Assembly: GCF_022759505.1 (NCBI RefSeq)
Contig: NZ_CP094289.1
Span: forward strand, 2,604,001 to 2,668,000
DNA: 64,000 nt
Reading direction: 5' to 3'
DNA from: Georgenia sp. TF02-10
GTDB lineage: Bacteria; Actinomycetota; Actinomycetes; Actinomycetales; Actinomycetaceae
A program made the translations under genes and the position numbers. Below are positions 17,866 to 26,064 of this stretch, piece by piece. The notes beneath the pieces were generated by a model that ran no database searches, had not been told where the DNA came from, and saw nothing but the letters and a program-made list of their open reading frames with translations. The stretch's first letter is position 1, and each line of letters begins with the position of its first letter.

Positions 17866-18465
17866 TCAGGGCCGCAGGCCCCACCGGGCGAGCTCGAGCT
17901 CGGCCAGCCGCCGGCGCACCGCGGCGTCGCCCGCGCGCCAGGCCGCCACCGGGTCCGGTCCGACGGCGGCCAGCCGGGCGGGCGGCTGCCCGACGAGGGC
18001 CCGCAGGGCGAGGAGGTCGAGACCGGCCGGGTCGCTCGCGAGGCGCCGGACCTCGCCCGCGCGGCGGGCGAACCGCAGGCGCCGCACGAGCCACGGCAGG
18101 AGGACGATGAGTGCGGGCAGGAGCGCCACGAGCACGCCGACGACGGTCGCGAGCATCTCCACGAGCCCGGCGGCGTCCAGGCCGGCCTCGCGCAGCCGCT
18201 CCCCGGCGGCCGCGACCTCGATCAGCGGCCGCCCGAGCCCGTCTCCGACGATAGGTACGTCCGACGCCGTGCTGCCCGCATCGGTCATGGAGTCCTCGAT
18301 CTGCCCGCCGACACGCGCCACCCGGCGCAGCGGGGCGGCGAGGGCCGCGACCGCGCCGTGGACGGCCGCGCCCGCCCCGGCGCACAGGACCAGCCAGCCG
18401 AGGACGAGCAGGTCGCCGGCCACCTGACGAGCGCGCCGGGCCGGGTGGTCCGCGTAGAGCCGCAT
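17866..18465 (-). CDS. hypothetical membrane protein
   Basis: 199 residues with an N-terminal helix (LLVLGWLVLCAGAGAAVHGAV), a soluble stretch of about 70 residues, a second pair of helices (MLATVVGVLVALLPALIVLLPWLV) and an Arg-rich cytosolic tail (VRRLRFARRAGEVRRLA). No known domain. This topology occurs in uncharacterised actinobacterial proteins. It begins RLYADHPARRARQVAGD and reads the same way as the aldo/keto reductase, with an 82-base gap. Function not assigned. Confidence 0.65.
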   Translation of the reverse strand: MRLYADHPARRARQVAGDLLVLGWLVLCAGAGAAVHGAVAALAAPLRRVARVGGQIEDSMTDAGSTASDVPIVGDGLGRPLIEVAAAGERLREAGLDAAGLVEMLATVVGVLVALLPALIVLLPWLVRRLRFARRAGEVRRLASDPAGLDLLALRALVGQPPARLAAVGPDPVAAWRAGDAAVRRRLAELELARWGLRP

Positions 18466-18682
18466 GCACCGGTTCTACCGCAGACAGCCGGCGGCACGCC
18501 CCAGCGGGGGTCAAGCCACCCCCCGACGGACGGGCAGGAGCTGCCGGACGGCCGCCGTCGCATCACCCACGACGGTGACGTCGCCCGACGCTGCCCCGGC
18601 CGTCGTCGGCGGTGGCCGCCCGGCGGGACGTCCAGGGCGCTGCCCCACCGGCCGCCGTCGGCCGCGGACCGGTGCCCGGGCG

Positions 18683-19267
18683 TCAGCGGAGGGTCAGCCG
18701 GACGACGGCGCGGGCGGGCGTCGGCCGGGCGACCTCGGTGAAGCCCTGGGCGAGGAACGTCGACAGGGCGCCGTGGAACAGCTCCGCCGAGGACGGGCGG
18801 GCGACCGTCGTGTCCACCGGGTAGCCCTCGAGGACCGCCGCACCGTGGACCCGGGCGTGCTCGACGGCGGCCCGCAGCAGGGCCCTGCCCACCCCCGCGC
18901 GGCGGTGCCCGACGCGCACGACGAAGCAGGTCACCGCCCACACCCCCGCCCGGTCGTCCCCCGGCTCGTGCCGCCCAGCCCCGGCCGTGCGGCTGGTCCG
19001 CAGCCGCGGGTAGGCCGACCACGGGGCGACGGCGCACCACCCCACCGGCTCGTCGTCGACCGTGGCGACGACGCCCGGGGACGGCCCGGGCGCGGCGAGG
19101 TCGGCGGCGGTGCGCGCGCGGCGCTCGGCCGGGGTGGTCTGCCGGTACTCGGCGGCCGGGCAGCGGAACCACTGGCACCAGCAGCGGGCGGGGTCGCCGC
19201 GCGTGGCGAATACGGTGTCGAGCTGCTCGATGCGTACGTTGGCGGTGGTCTGGGGCGGCGTCGCCAT
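18683..19267 (-). CDS. GNAT family N-acetyltransferase
   Basis: 194 residues. The acetyl-CoA-binding motif A is VTCFVVRVGHRRAGVGRALL, with the R/Q-x-x-G-x-G core, followed by the typical helix AAVEHARVHGAAVLEGYPVD. The first half contains the unusual CWCQWF and CPAAEYRQTTPAERR, seen in a subset of actinobacterial GNATs, with a close Cys pair. It would acetylate an amine or amino acid; the substrate is unknown. It is divergent from the SDR gene. Confidence 0.85.
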   Translation of the reverse strand: MATPPQTTANVRIEQLDTVFATRGDPARCWCQWFRCPAAEYRQTTPAERRARTAADLAAPGPSPGVVATVDDEPVGWCAVAPWSAYPRLRTSRTAGAGRHEPGDDRAGVWAVTCFVVRVGHRRAGVGRALLRAAVEHARVHGAAVLEGYPVDTTVARPSSAELFHGALSTFLAQGFTEVARPTPARAVVRLTLR

Positions 19268-19383
19268 GGCGCGACGCTACGCCAGACCGTGCCGCGCCAC
19301 CGTCCGGTGGTGGCCCCGCTCGGCGGTGGCTACCGTTCCCGAACGGAACCGGTGAACGACGGCACCGGGCGGAGGGAGCAGCG

Positions 19384-20181
19384 ATGGACCTGGGTCTGGC
19401 GGGTCGCACCGCCCTCGTCACCGGCGCCGACTCCGGCATCGGCCTCGCCTGCGCCCGCGAGCTGCTCGCCGAGGGGGCTCAGGTCGTCCTCGCCGACCAG
19501 TACCCCGACCGGCTCGCGACGGCGGCCGCCGACCTCGGGCGGCCCGACCGGGTGCACCAGGTCGCCGTCGACGTCGCCAGCCCGGAGTCGGTGGCCGGGC
19601 TCGCCGCGGAGGTCCGCGAGCAGGTGGGCGACGTCGACATCCTGGTCAACGCCGCCGGCATCCACGGCCCGGACGGCCCCTTCCACGAGCTCGACGAGGA
19701 GGGCTGGCGGCACACGCTCGACGTCAACCTCCTCGGCGCGGTGTGGGTCACCCGCGCGTTCGTCGCCGGGATGGCCGAGCGCGGCTGGGGCCGGGTCGTC
19801 TTCATCTCCTCCGAGGACGCGGTCCAGCCCTACGACAACGAGCTGCCGTACGCCGTCGCGAAGGGCGGCCTGAACGTGCTCGCCAAGGGGATGTCCCGGA
19901 CGTACGGCAAGTCCGGCGTCCTGATCAACGCCGTCTCGCCGGCGTTCATCGACACGCCGATGACCGACGCGATGATGGGGCAGCGGGCTGAGCAGCTGGG
20001 CGTGAGCCTGGACGAGGCGATCTCGACGTTCCTCGACGAACAGCGCCCGGCGATGCAGAGCGAGCGGCGCGGCCGCCCGGAGGAGGTGGCCGCGGTCGTC
20101 ACGTTCCTGTGCTCGGCGCGGGCGTCGTTCGTCACCGGCTCGAACTACCGGGTCGACGCCGGGTCGGTCTGGACGGTCTGA
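19384..20181 (+). CDS. short-chain dehydrogenase/reductase (classical SDR)
   Basis: 265-residue NAD(P)-dependent oxidoreductase. The nucleotide-binding TGADSGIG is near residue 15, the NAG-like LVNAAGIHG near 80, the catalytic Ser in VFISSEDAV and the Tyr-x-x-x-Lys in LPYAVAKGG. The C-terminus SFVTGSNYRVDAGSVWTV is the cofactor/oligomer end of 3-ketoacyl-ACP reductase-like SDRs. GGAGCAGCG precedes the ATG. Two fragments of a second, broken copy lie downstream, around a VapBC module. Substrate unknown. Confidence 0.93.
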   Translation: MDLGLAGRTALVTGADSGIGLACARELLAEGAQVVLADQYPDRLATAAADLGRPDRVHQVAVDVASPESVAGLAAEVREQVGDVDILVNAAGIHGPDGPFHELDEEGWRHTLDVNLLGAVWVTRAFVAGMAERGWGRVVFISSEDAVQPYDNELPYAVAKGGLNVLAKGMSRTYGKSGVLINAVSPAFIDTPMTDAMMGQRAEQLGVSLDEAISTFLDEQRPAMQSERRGRPEEVAAVVTFLCSARASFVTGSNYRVDAGSVWTV

Positions 20182-20226
20182 CGCTCGTCACCGGTGCCGG
20201 CTCCGGCATCCGGCCTCGCCTGGGCC
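20182..20226 (+). pseudogene. fragment A of a broken second SDR copy
   Basis: The bases directly after the SDR stop repeat the start of the same gene: GCTCGTCACCGGTGCC then CTCCGGCATC and CGGCCTCGCCTG, which matches 19412-19455 except for a few changes and an inserted C. It therefore encodes the nucleotide-binding TG-A-SGI region but is frameshifted and has no start codon. It is a remnant, not a gene. Confidence 0.7.
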
Positions 20227-20265
20227 TGGCTTGGGTGTCATGGCTCAGGGTGAATCAGGCCCTGG

Positions 20266-20703
20266 CTACAAGCCCGGCAGTTCCGCCGGTGCGAGCGTGA
20301 TTCCGGCCGCTTGGACCCCAGACCGTAGGCGCCGGTCCCAGGCAGCAAACAGGATCTCGTCAACGCCGACGGCGAGCGCACTGGAAAGGTGGACAGCATC
20401 GGCACCGCGCAATGCATACGGCCCGGCCAGCCGGCCCGCTTGAGCGGTGATCGCTTCGGTGAGTTCCACCTGCCGTGTCGCCGCCCAGTATCCCTCCCAT
20501 GCCGCTTCGGCCTGCCGTTGCGCCTCTGCATCGAGTCGGTGATCACGACCGGCCGCGGCCAGAGCGGCACGCACCTCCGGATAGGCCAGCCGGCTGGAGA
20601 TCGCAGCGTCACATCCATTCCACAACGCCGCCGCGATGTCGCTGCCATCCTCCTCGACCACCAGCTTGACGAAAGCGCTGCTGTCGAAGTAGACGATCGC
20701 CAC
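20266..20703 (-). CDS. vapC: VapC-like PIN-domain toxin
   Basis: 145-residue PIN-domain ribonuclease, the toxin of a type II toxin-antitoxin pair. The four acidic positions expected for the Mg2+ site are visible: Asp in VYFDSSAFVKL, Glu in YPEVRAAL, Asp in ADAVHLSSAL and Asp in AAWDRRLRSG. It would cleave RNA (tRNA or rRNA in known cases) when free of its antitoxin. It lies 9 bases after the antitoxin gene in the same direction. Base composition is slightly less G+C-rich than its neighbours, and it sits between two halves of a broken SDR copy, which points to acquisition. Confidence 0.9.
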   Translation of the reverse strand: MAIVYFDSSAFVKLVVEEDGSDIAAALWNGCDAAISSRLAYPEVRAALAAAGRDHRLDAEAQRQAEAAWEGYWAATRQVELTEAITAQAGRLAGPYALRGADAVHLSSALAVGVDEILFAAWDRRLRSGVQAAGITLAPAELPGL

Positions 20704-20712
20704 GGGACGACG

Positions 20713-20973
20713 TCACCGACGCTGCTCAGAGACCAGGTCAGATACCGGCCGGCTGGCATGCACTCGCGAGGCGCTGCTCGCGGTCGGTCGCGCAGCCCGC
20801 GGCCGGCTCAGCACCCCTTGCCGGGTCAGCTGCTCCAGCAGCGATGCCGTATCCACCGGAACCAGCCGGGCCACGGGCGTGCCCCGATCGGTCACCACGA
20901 CCTCCTCACCCCCGCGGACCCGCTCGATCCAGTCCGACAGCTCCGCGCGCAAACTACTCACCGCAACGTCCAT
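20713..20973 (-). CDS. vapB: VapB/Phd-YefM type antitoxin
   Basis: 86-residue antitoxin starting DVAVSSLRAELSDWIERVRGGEEVVVTDRGTPVARLVPVD, the Phd/YefM fold, and followed by a disordered, basic C-terminal toxin-binding part (SRPRAARPTASSASR). The ATG at 20971-20973 is preferred to the upstream TTG at 20988, because all the family sequence begins there and a -10-like box sits six bases before, as in a leaderless transcript. It neutralises VapC and represses its own promoter with it. Confidence 0.88.
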   Translation of the reverse strand: MDVAVSSLRAELSDWIERVRGGEEVVVTDRGTPVARLVPVDTASLLEQLTRQGVLSRPRAARPTASSASRVHASRPVSDLVSEQRR

Positions 20974-20978
20974 GCTCG

Positions 20979-21010
20979 AAGCGTACAACAGCGCGGACCG
21001 CGATCGTACA
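20979..21010 (-). promoter_or_regulatory. vapBC promoter with paired TGTACG words
   Basis: On the minus strand TGTACG occurs twice, at 21005-21010 and 20982-20987, 23 bases apart. The second is part of TACGCT, six bases before the vapB ATG, a possible -10 box. The spacing is about two helical turns, suitable for two antitoxin dimers. This is an inference from the repeats only. Confidence 0.35.
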
Positions 21011-21031
21011 CATCTCGATGGGGATCGCCGC

Positions 21032-21135
21032 GGCTGCCCACCGGCACACGCTCGACGTCAACCTCCTCTGCGCCGTGCGGGTCACCCGCACTTCGTCGCC
21101 GGGATGGCCCAGCGCTGTCCGTGCCCGGTCGGGCC
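21032..21135 (+). pseudogene. fragment B of a broken second SDR copy
   Basis: The sequence CACACGCTCGACGTCAACCT and the following GTGCGGGTCACCCGC and TTCGTCGCCGGGATGGCC match bases about 19702-19800 of the intact SDR gene, including codons for LDVNLL and FVAGMA. A base deletion before CTTCGTCGCC shifts the frame. The piece between fragments A and B, corresponding to residues about 25-105, is gone, and the VapBC module lies in its place. Confidence 0.7.
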
Positions 21136-21152
21136 GGGGCAGCCACCAGCAG

Positions 21153-21917
21153 TCAGCGGCGGGCGAGGTAGGTCAGCTGGGCGCGGACCGACGACGCGGC
21201 CGCCGTCCGCAGCTCGGGCTCGATGTCGCCGTAGACCGCGTCGAGGACGTCGTCCACGCCCTGCGCGCCGGCCGCCAGGGCGGCGCTGACCTGGGCGAGG
21301 CGGCGCTGCCGGTGCTCGCGCAGCGCCGTCAGGGCCGCGCCGGCGTCGGTGATCTGGGGGCCGTGCCCGGGGGCTATCCGGTCGAGGTCTCCGGTCGCCT
21401 GCCGGGACAGGAGCCGGTTCAGGCTGGTGAGGTAGTCGCCCAGGTCGCCGTCCGGGGCGATGACGGTCGGGCCCCGGCCGAGCACGGTGTCCCCGGTCAG
21501 CAGCACCCGGTCCGCCGGTACCAGCAGGCACACCGAGTCGGCCGTGTGGCCCGGGGTGGCCATCACCTCCACCCGCGGCCCGCCGACGCCCGGCACCGTC
21601 CCCTCCCCCAGCGGCGTCGCGCCGCCGCCGAGCACGGGGGCCGACGTGGCGGCGACGAGCGCGCCGACGGCGCCGGTGTGGTCGGGGTGGTGGTGGGTCA
21701 GCAAGATGCCGGTGACCCGGCCGCCGTCGGCGGTGGCGGCCGCGAGCACCGCGCGGACGTGCCCGGCGTCGTCGGGGCCCGGGTCCACCACCAGCACTTC
21801 GGTGCTGGCGGGGTCGCGGAGCAGGTAGGTGTTGGTGCCCTCCAGCGTCATCGGGCCCGGGTTCGGCGCCCGGACGACGGCGACGCGCTCGCTGACCGGT
21901 CGGGCTCCTGCAGCCAT
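21153..21917 (-). CDS. MBL-fold metallo-hydrolase (LACTB2-like)
   Basis: 254-residue metallo-beta-lactamase-fold hydrolase. The zinc-binding LLTHHHPDHTGA is near residue 74, the next His in MATPGHTADSV, the Asp in LLTGDTVLGRGP and the final His in IAPGHGP. The N-terminal TLEGTNTYLLRDP and the C-terminal helical domain with EHRQRRLAQVSAAL are those of the LACTB2-like group, members of which act on RNA or thioesters. Zn-dependent hydrolysis is secure; the substrate is not. It is divergent from the glutamate-synthase-like gene. Confidence 0.9.
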   Translation of the reverse strand: MAAGARPVSERVAVVRAPNPGPMTLEGTNTYLLRDPASTEVLVVDPGPDDAGHVRAVLAAATADGGRVTGILLTHHHPDHTGAVGALVAATSAPVLGGGATPLGEGTVPGVGGPRVEVMATPGHTADSVCLLVPADRVLLTGDTVLGRGPTVIAPDGDLGDYLTSLNRLLSRQATGDLDRIAPGHGPQITDAGAALTALREHRQRRLAQVSAALAAGAQGVDDVLDAVYGDIEPELRTAAASSVRAQLTYLARR

Positions 21918-22047
21918 CCCACGAGGCTAGTGCGGTTCGCCGTCGAGGGGCGCGGCGCCGTCGGGAGGCGGAGGGCGCCGGGGAGGGGCCGGCCGAGCGA
22001 CGTCCGGGATCCCCGCCGGGCCCGCTGGACGCCGCCAACCGAGCCGG

Positions 22048-22109
22048 CCGGACGCCGTCGCCAAGAACTGCCGGACGCCGTCGCCAAGAACTGCCGGACG
22101 CCGTCGCCC
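22048..22109. repeat. 23-bp tandem repeat before the FMN-protein gene
   Basis: CCGGACGCCGTCGCCAAGAA followed by CTG is repeated exactly at 22048 and 22071, and the first 15 bases a third time at 22094. It lies 43 bases before the ATG of the glutamate-synthase-like gene, in its leader or promoter. Confidence 0.85.
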
Positions 22110-22151
22110 GTTCGGCTCGCCACGCACCCGACCGTGGCGCACACTTCCGTC

Positions 22152-23729
22152 ATGGGACGGTCACCGTGGACCAAGGCGCTCCTGCCGCTGGGCGCCCTCG
22201 CCGGCGTCGCCGCGCACGACCTGCTGCAGCGCCGCCACACGCTCCAGCGCAACTTCCCCGTCGTCGCCCACGCGCGCTACGCGATCGAGACGATCGGGCC
22301 CGAGCTGCGCCAGTACGTCGTCGCCGGCAACGACGAGGAGCGGCCCTTCACCCGCGACCAGCGCCGCTGGGTCTACGCCTCGGCCAAGGGCGAGAACAAC
22401 TACTTCGGCTTCGGCACCGACAACGACGTCGAGCACACCGACGGCTACCCCATCATCAAGCACCGCACCTTCAGCTCGGTCGTGCCCACCTCCCACCCGA
22501 AGGCCGGTGAGGAGGTGTCGGTGCCGTGCGCGAAGGTCCTCGGCGCCGCCCGGGGCCGCGCCAAGGCGTTCCGGCCGGCGTCGCTGGTGAACGTCTCGGC
22601 CATGAGCTTCGGGTCGCTGTCCGGGCAGGCGGTCCAGGCCCTCAACGAGGGCGCCGCGATGACCCACGCCCTGCAGAACACCGGCGAGGGCGGCCTGTCC
22701 CCCCATCACCGCCACGGCGGGGACCTCATCTTCCAGATCGGCACCGCCTACTTCGGCTGCCGGGACCTCGACGGCGCCTTCGACCTGGCCCGCCTGCAGG
22801 ACCTGGTGGCCTCCGCGCCGGTCCGGGCGCTGGAGATCAAGCTCAGCCAGGGCGCCAAGCCCGGCCTCGGCGGGGTGCTGCCGGCCGCCAAGGTGTCGGC
22901 CGAGATCGCCGAGATCCGCGGGGTGCGGGAGGGCGAGGACTGCATCAGCCCCTCCCGGCACGCGGAGTTCTCCGACGTGGACTCCATGCTCGACTGGGTC
23001 GAGCTCCTTGCCGACACCACCGGCCTGCCGGTGGGCATCAAGTCCGCCGTCGGGGACCTGCAGTTCTGGGAGGACCTCGCCGCCGCGATGGCCGACGGCG
23101 ACCGCGGCGTCGACTTCATCACCATCGACGGCGGGGAGGGCGGGACCGGCGCCGCGCCGCTGACCTTCTCCGACTCCGTCGCCCTGCCCTCCCGGGTCGG
23201 GTTCGCCCGGGTGTACCGGATCTTCGCCGCGGCCGGCCTGACCGACCGGATCGTCTTCATGGGCGGCGGCAAGCTGGGGCTGGCCGACAACGCCGTCGTC
23301 GCCCTCGCCCTGGGCTGCGACCTGATCAGCGTCGCCCGGGAGGCGATGCTCGCCATCGGCTGCATCCAGGCGCAGAAGTGCCACACCGACCGGTGCCCGG
23401 TGGGGGTGGCCACCCAGAACCCCTGGCTCGCGCACGGCCTGGACCCCACCGTGAAGTCGCAGCGGTTCGCCGGCTACGTCCGCACCCTGCGCCGGGACCT
23501 GCTCAAGGTCGCCGAGTCCTGCGGGGTCGCGCACCCGGGGCTCATCGACGCCGACGACGTCGAGCTCATGCACGGCAACCAGCGCGGGGTGCCGCTGCGC
23601 GAGGTCGCCGGGTACGAGCCGGGCTGGGGCCAGCCCTCCGCCACCCAGCAGGCCGAGATCACCGACATCATGCTGGGCCGGGCCCCGCAGGGCAGCGCCG
23701 CGCCGGAGTCGGCCACCACCCAGGGCTGA
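22152..23729 (+). CDS. FMN-binding glutamate synthase family protein
   Basis: 525-residue protein corresponding to the central and FMN domains of glutamate synthase but without the glutaminase domain. An N-terminal hydrophobic segment (TKALLPLGALAGVAAHDLL) suggests membrane attachment. Family marks are NYFGFGTDND, VNVSAMSFGSLSGQAV, GEGGLSPHH, KLSQGAKPGLGG, FITIDGGEGGTGAAP and CHTDRCPVGVATQNP, the last containing the Fe-S cysteines. It is a stand-alone oxidoreductase of the GltB2-like type, whose substrate is not known. The ATG at 22152 begins the family-like sequence; the longer upstream frame is unrelated. Transcribed away from the MBL gene. Confidence 0.9.
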   Translation: MGRSPWTKALLPLGALAGVAAHDLLQRRHTLQRNFPVVAHARYAIETIGPELRQYVVAGNDEERPFTRDQRRWVYASAKGENNYFGFGTDNDVEHTDGYPIIKHRTFSSVVPTSHPKAGEEVSVPCAKVLGAARGRAKAFRPASLVNVSAMSFGSLSGQAVQALNEGAAMTHALQNTGEGGLSPHHRHGGDLIFQIGTAYFGCRDLDGAFDLARLQDLVASAPVRALEIKLSQGAKPGLGGVLPAAKVSAEIAEIRGVREGEDCISPSRHAEFSDVDSMLDWVELLADTTGLPVGIKSAVGDLQFWEDLAAAMADGDRGVDFITIDGGEGGTGAAPLTFSDSVALPSRVGFARVYRIFAAAGLTDRIVFMGGGKLGLADNAVVALALGCDLISVAREAMLAIGCIQAQKCHTDRCPVGVATQNPWLAHGLDPTVKSQRFAGYVRTLRRDLLKVAESCGVAHPGLIDADDVELMHGNQRGVPLREVAGYEPGWGQPSATQQAEITDIMLGRAPQGSAAPESATTQG

Positions 23730-23761
23730 CGCCTGGGGCCGCCTCGACCGGCCCGGTCCAC

Positions 23762-23809
23762 CCGCTACGACCGCGCGGGTCTGCCCCGCTACGAGCGCGC
23801 TGGTCTACC
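23762..23809. repeat. 24-bp imperfect tandem repeat
   Basis: CCGCTACGACCGCGCGGGTC then TGCC is followed by CCGCTACGAGCGCGCTGGTC then TACC, two 24-base units differing at three places. It lies 34 bases after the stop of the FMN-protein gene and upstream of the cobalamin riboswitch; it may act in termination. Confidence 0.6.
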
Positions 23810-23849
23810 CCGCAGCCACCGGTCTGATCAAACCCTTCGTCCCGGGCCG

Positions 23850-24060
23850 CCCCGGTAGACTCGCCACCGTCCCACCGCAGGGGAAGCCGGTCAGAAGCCG
23901 GCGCTGACCCGCAACCGTAGGCCTCGGGAACTCTCCCGACGGCGAGCCGGACCACCTGCCGGGACGTCAGGCTCCACATCCGTCGAGGTCTGCGGACGAG
24001 CCGGGGACGTGCGGTGCCCGCGCACCGACGGAGCCGGACCACGCGACCGGCTCCGGGAGG
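23850..24060 (+). promoter_or_regulatory. cobalamin (B12) riboswitch with expression platform
   Basis: The aptamer core is clear: GGGAAGCCGGTCAGAAGCCG then GCGCTGACCCGCAACCGTA at 23881-23919, followed by the B12 box GAGCCGGACCACCTGCC at 23944-23960. Downstream GAGCCGG (24031-24037) pairs with CCGGCTC (24047-24053), directly before the ribosome-binding site GGGAGG at 24055-24060, so ligand binding probably closes the ribosome-binding site of the DUF4430 gene. Outer helices were not folded by computation. It places the next four genes under adenosylcobalamin (or methylcobalamin) repression. Confidence 0.92.
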
Positions 24061-24065
24061 TACCG

Positions 24066-24833
24066 ATGCCCCGCACCCGCCCCGCCCTGGCCGCGCTCGG
24101 CGCCGGCCTGCTCCTCGCCGCCGCGCCGGCGGCCACCGCCTGGGCGGCACCTCCCGCCGTGGCCACCACTGCCGCGGCACCCAACGTTGCAGCCGCCACG
24201 GGCACGGCACCCGCCACCACCGCCGCGCCCGTCGCAGCCGCCAACGCCACCGCCGCCGGGCCGTGCGCCGCGGACGAGGGCGTCACGATCGTCGTCGACC
24301 TCACCGACCTGGGCGGGGAGGTGCAGGTGGGCTGCGCCGCCGGCGACCCGGCCACCGGGCGGGAGGCGCTGGAGGCGGCCGGCTTCACCCCCACCGACTC
24401 GGCCTCGGGCATGATCTGCGCCATCGACGCCCAGCCCGACCCCTGCCCGGCGGAGTTCGACGGGAACTACTGGTCCTACTGGCAGGCCGGCCCCGGCCAG
24501 GACTGGGAGGCGGCCGCCGTCGGCGCCGACACCGCCGACCCCGCCCCCGGGGACGTGGAGGGGTGGCGGTACAACGACGGATCCACCGGTCCCGGCGTGG
24601 CCCCCGCCGAGCTCGCCGCCGGGGTGGCCACGGCGGCGTCGACGGACGGCACCGGCGCCGGGGACGCCGAGTCCGCGGCCGCCGCGGACGCCACCGCTGA
24701 CGCCGACGACGACGCCGCCCGGACCGAGGGGAGCAGCGCCGGCCTGGCCGTCAGCCCGGGGGTCGTGGTGGCCGCGGTCGTGGTGGTGGCCGCCGTCGTC
24801 GCCGCGGTGCTCCTCCGCCGCCGGCGCGCCTGA
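24066..24833 (+). CDS. DUF4430 exported, membrane-anchored protein of B12 uptake locus
   Basis: 255 residues: a signal peptide (PALAALGAGLLLAAAPAATAWA), an Ala/Thr-rich linker, a DUF4430 domain (residues about 70-180) with GNYWSYWQAGPG and VEGWRYNDGSTGPG, a second acidic Ala-rich linker and a C-terminal membrane helix (VVVAAVVVVAAVVAAVLL) before an Arg tail. DUF4430 resembles the C-terminal domain of intrinsic factor/transcobalamin. With the B12 riboswitch and the ECF genes it likely captures cobalamin or a precursor at the outside of the membrane. GGGAGG lies before the ATG. Cobalamin binding itself is inferred, not seen. Confidence 0.8.
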   Translation: MPRTRPALAALGAGLLLAAAPAATAWAAPPAVATTAAAPNVAAATGTAPATTAAPVAAANATAAGPCAADEGVTIVVDLTDLGGEVQVGCAAGDPATGREALEAAGFTPTDSASGMICAIDAQPDPCPAEFDGNYWSYWQAGPGQDWEAAAVGADTADPAPGDVEGWRYNDGSTGPGVAPAELAAGVATAASTDGTGAGDAESAAAADATADADDDAARTEGSSAGLAVSPGVVVAAVVVVAAVVAAVLLRRRRA

Positions 24834-24834
24834 C

Positions 24835-26064
24835 GTGGCCGCTCCCGCCGTCCCCGCCCGGCCCGCCACCGCACCCGCGACGGCGGCGGAGGCCGCGCTG
24901 CACCCGCTGGCGTGGTGGGCGTGGGCGTCGGGCGTCGCGGTCGGGGTGACCCGCACCGGGAACCCGGTGATCCTGGGCCTGCTGCTGACGGCGGTCGTCG
25001 CCGTCGTCCTGACCCGGCGGGGCGACTCCCCGTGGGGCCGGGCGTTCCGGCTCTACCTGCTGCTCGGCGTGGCGATCGTGGTGTTCCGGATGGTCTTCTA
25101 CGTGCTGGTCGGGCTGAAGACCGGCGGACCGGTGCTGCTCGACCTGCCCCGCGTCGCCCTGCCGGACTGGGCCGCGGGCATCACCCTGCTCGGCCCGGTG
25201 CACACCGCGGGCCTGGTGACCGCGGCGGCCGGCGGTCTGCAGCTGGCCGTGCTGGTGGTCTGCTTCGGCGCGGCGAACGCCCTGGCCAACCCCAAGCGGG
25301 CGCTGCGGCACCTGCCCGCCGCCCTGCACCCGGCGGGCACCGCCGTCGTCATCGCCGTCACGGTGAACCCGCAGCTCGTCTCCGCCGTTGCGCGGGTCCG
25401 CCGGGCCCAGCGGCTGCGCGGGCTGGACCGGGCGCGGCCCCGGGAGGTCCTCGCCCGGGCGGTGCCAGTGCTGCAGGACGCCATGGACCAGGCCCTGGCC
25501 CTGGCTGCCTCGATGGATTCCCGCGGCTACGGCCGCCGCCCGGCTGGGGACCGGGCCGGTGCCGGCGGGGTGGGGTGGGCGCTGCTGGTCGCGCTCCTTG
25601 CCGCGGTCCTCGGGGTCTACGGCCTGCTTGACGGCGCCGCGCCGGCCTGGCTCGGGGCGGGGCTGCTGGCGGCGGGGGCGGTGGTCGCCGTGGCGGCCTC
25701 CGTCGTGGCCGGGCGGCGGGTGCACCGGACCCGGTACCGGCCGGAGCCGTGGGGCGCGGCGGCGACGGCGGTCGCGGCCTGCGGGGTGGTGCCTGCGGTC
25801 CTCCTCCTCGCCGTGGTGGACCCGGCCGCGCTCGCCCTGCCGGTGAACACCCTGACCTGGCCGCCGGTGCCGCCGACGGCCGTGCTGGCGGCGCTCGTCG
25901 CGGCGCTGCCGGTGCTCGGCGCGCTGGTGCCGGCGCGCGGGGCCGCGGCGCAGGACTGGAACGCCGCTCCTGCGGCCAGTGACGCTGCACCGCCGGCCCG
26001 GAACCCCACGCCGTCGGCCCGCGAGACCAGAGCGCCCGCCATGCCGGACCGGGGCGCGCGATGA
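24835..26064 (+). CDS. ECF transporter transmembrane subunit EcfT
   Basis: 409-residue energy-coupling transmembrane protein (CbiQ/EcfT family), linking ATPases and S component. It starts at a GTG one base after the stop of the DUF4430 gene. The early membrane part has [21 protein letters not shown], and the long coupling helices carry [23 protein letters not shown] and [12 protein letters not shown], the Ala-Arg-Gly motifs that contact the ATPases. The C-terminal region adds several helices (residues about 240-370) and a polar tail, longer than many EcfT (about 265 residues). It overlaps the next gene by ATGA. Part of the predicted B12 importer. Confidence 0.9.
   Translation: MAAPAVPARPATAPATAAEAALHPLAWWAWASGVAVGVTRTGNPVILGLLLTAVVAVVLTRRGDSPWGRAFRLYLLLGVAIVVFRMVFYVLVGLKTGGPVLLDLPRVALPDWAAGITLLGPVHTAGLVTAAAGGLQLAVLVVCFGAANALANPKRALRHLPAALHPAGTAVVIAVTVNPQLVSAVARVRRAQRLRGLDRARPREVLARAVPVLQDAMDQALALAASMDSRGYGRRPAGDRAGAGGVGWALLVALLAAVLGVYGLLDGAAPAWLGAGLLAAGAVVAVAASVVAGRRVHRTRYRPEPWGAAATAVAACGVVPAVLLLAVVDPAALALPVNTLTWPPVPPTAVLAALVAALPVLGALVPARGAAAQDWNAAPAASDAAPPARNPTPSARETRAPAMPDRGAR

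Noticed and set aside
22048-22109. CRISPR-like array
   Set aside because: Repeats are directly adjacent with no spacers and there are no cas genes.
20844-23729. 961-codon frame including the FMN protein
   Set aside because: Only residues from 22152 match the family; the upstream part is antisense to the MBL hydrolase.
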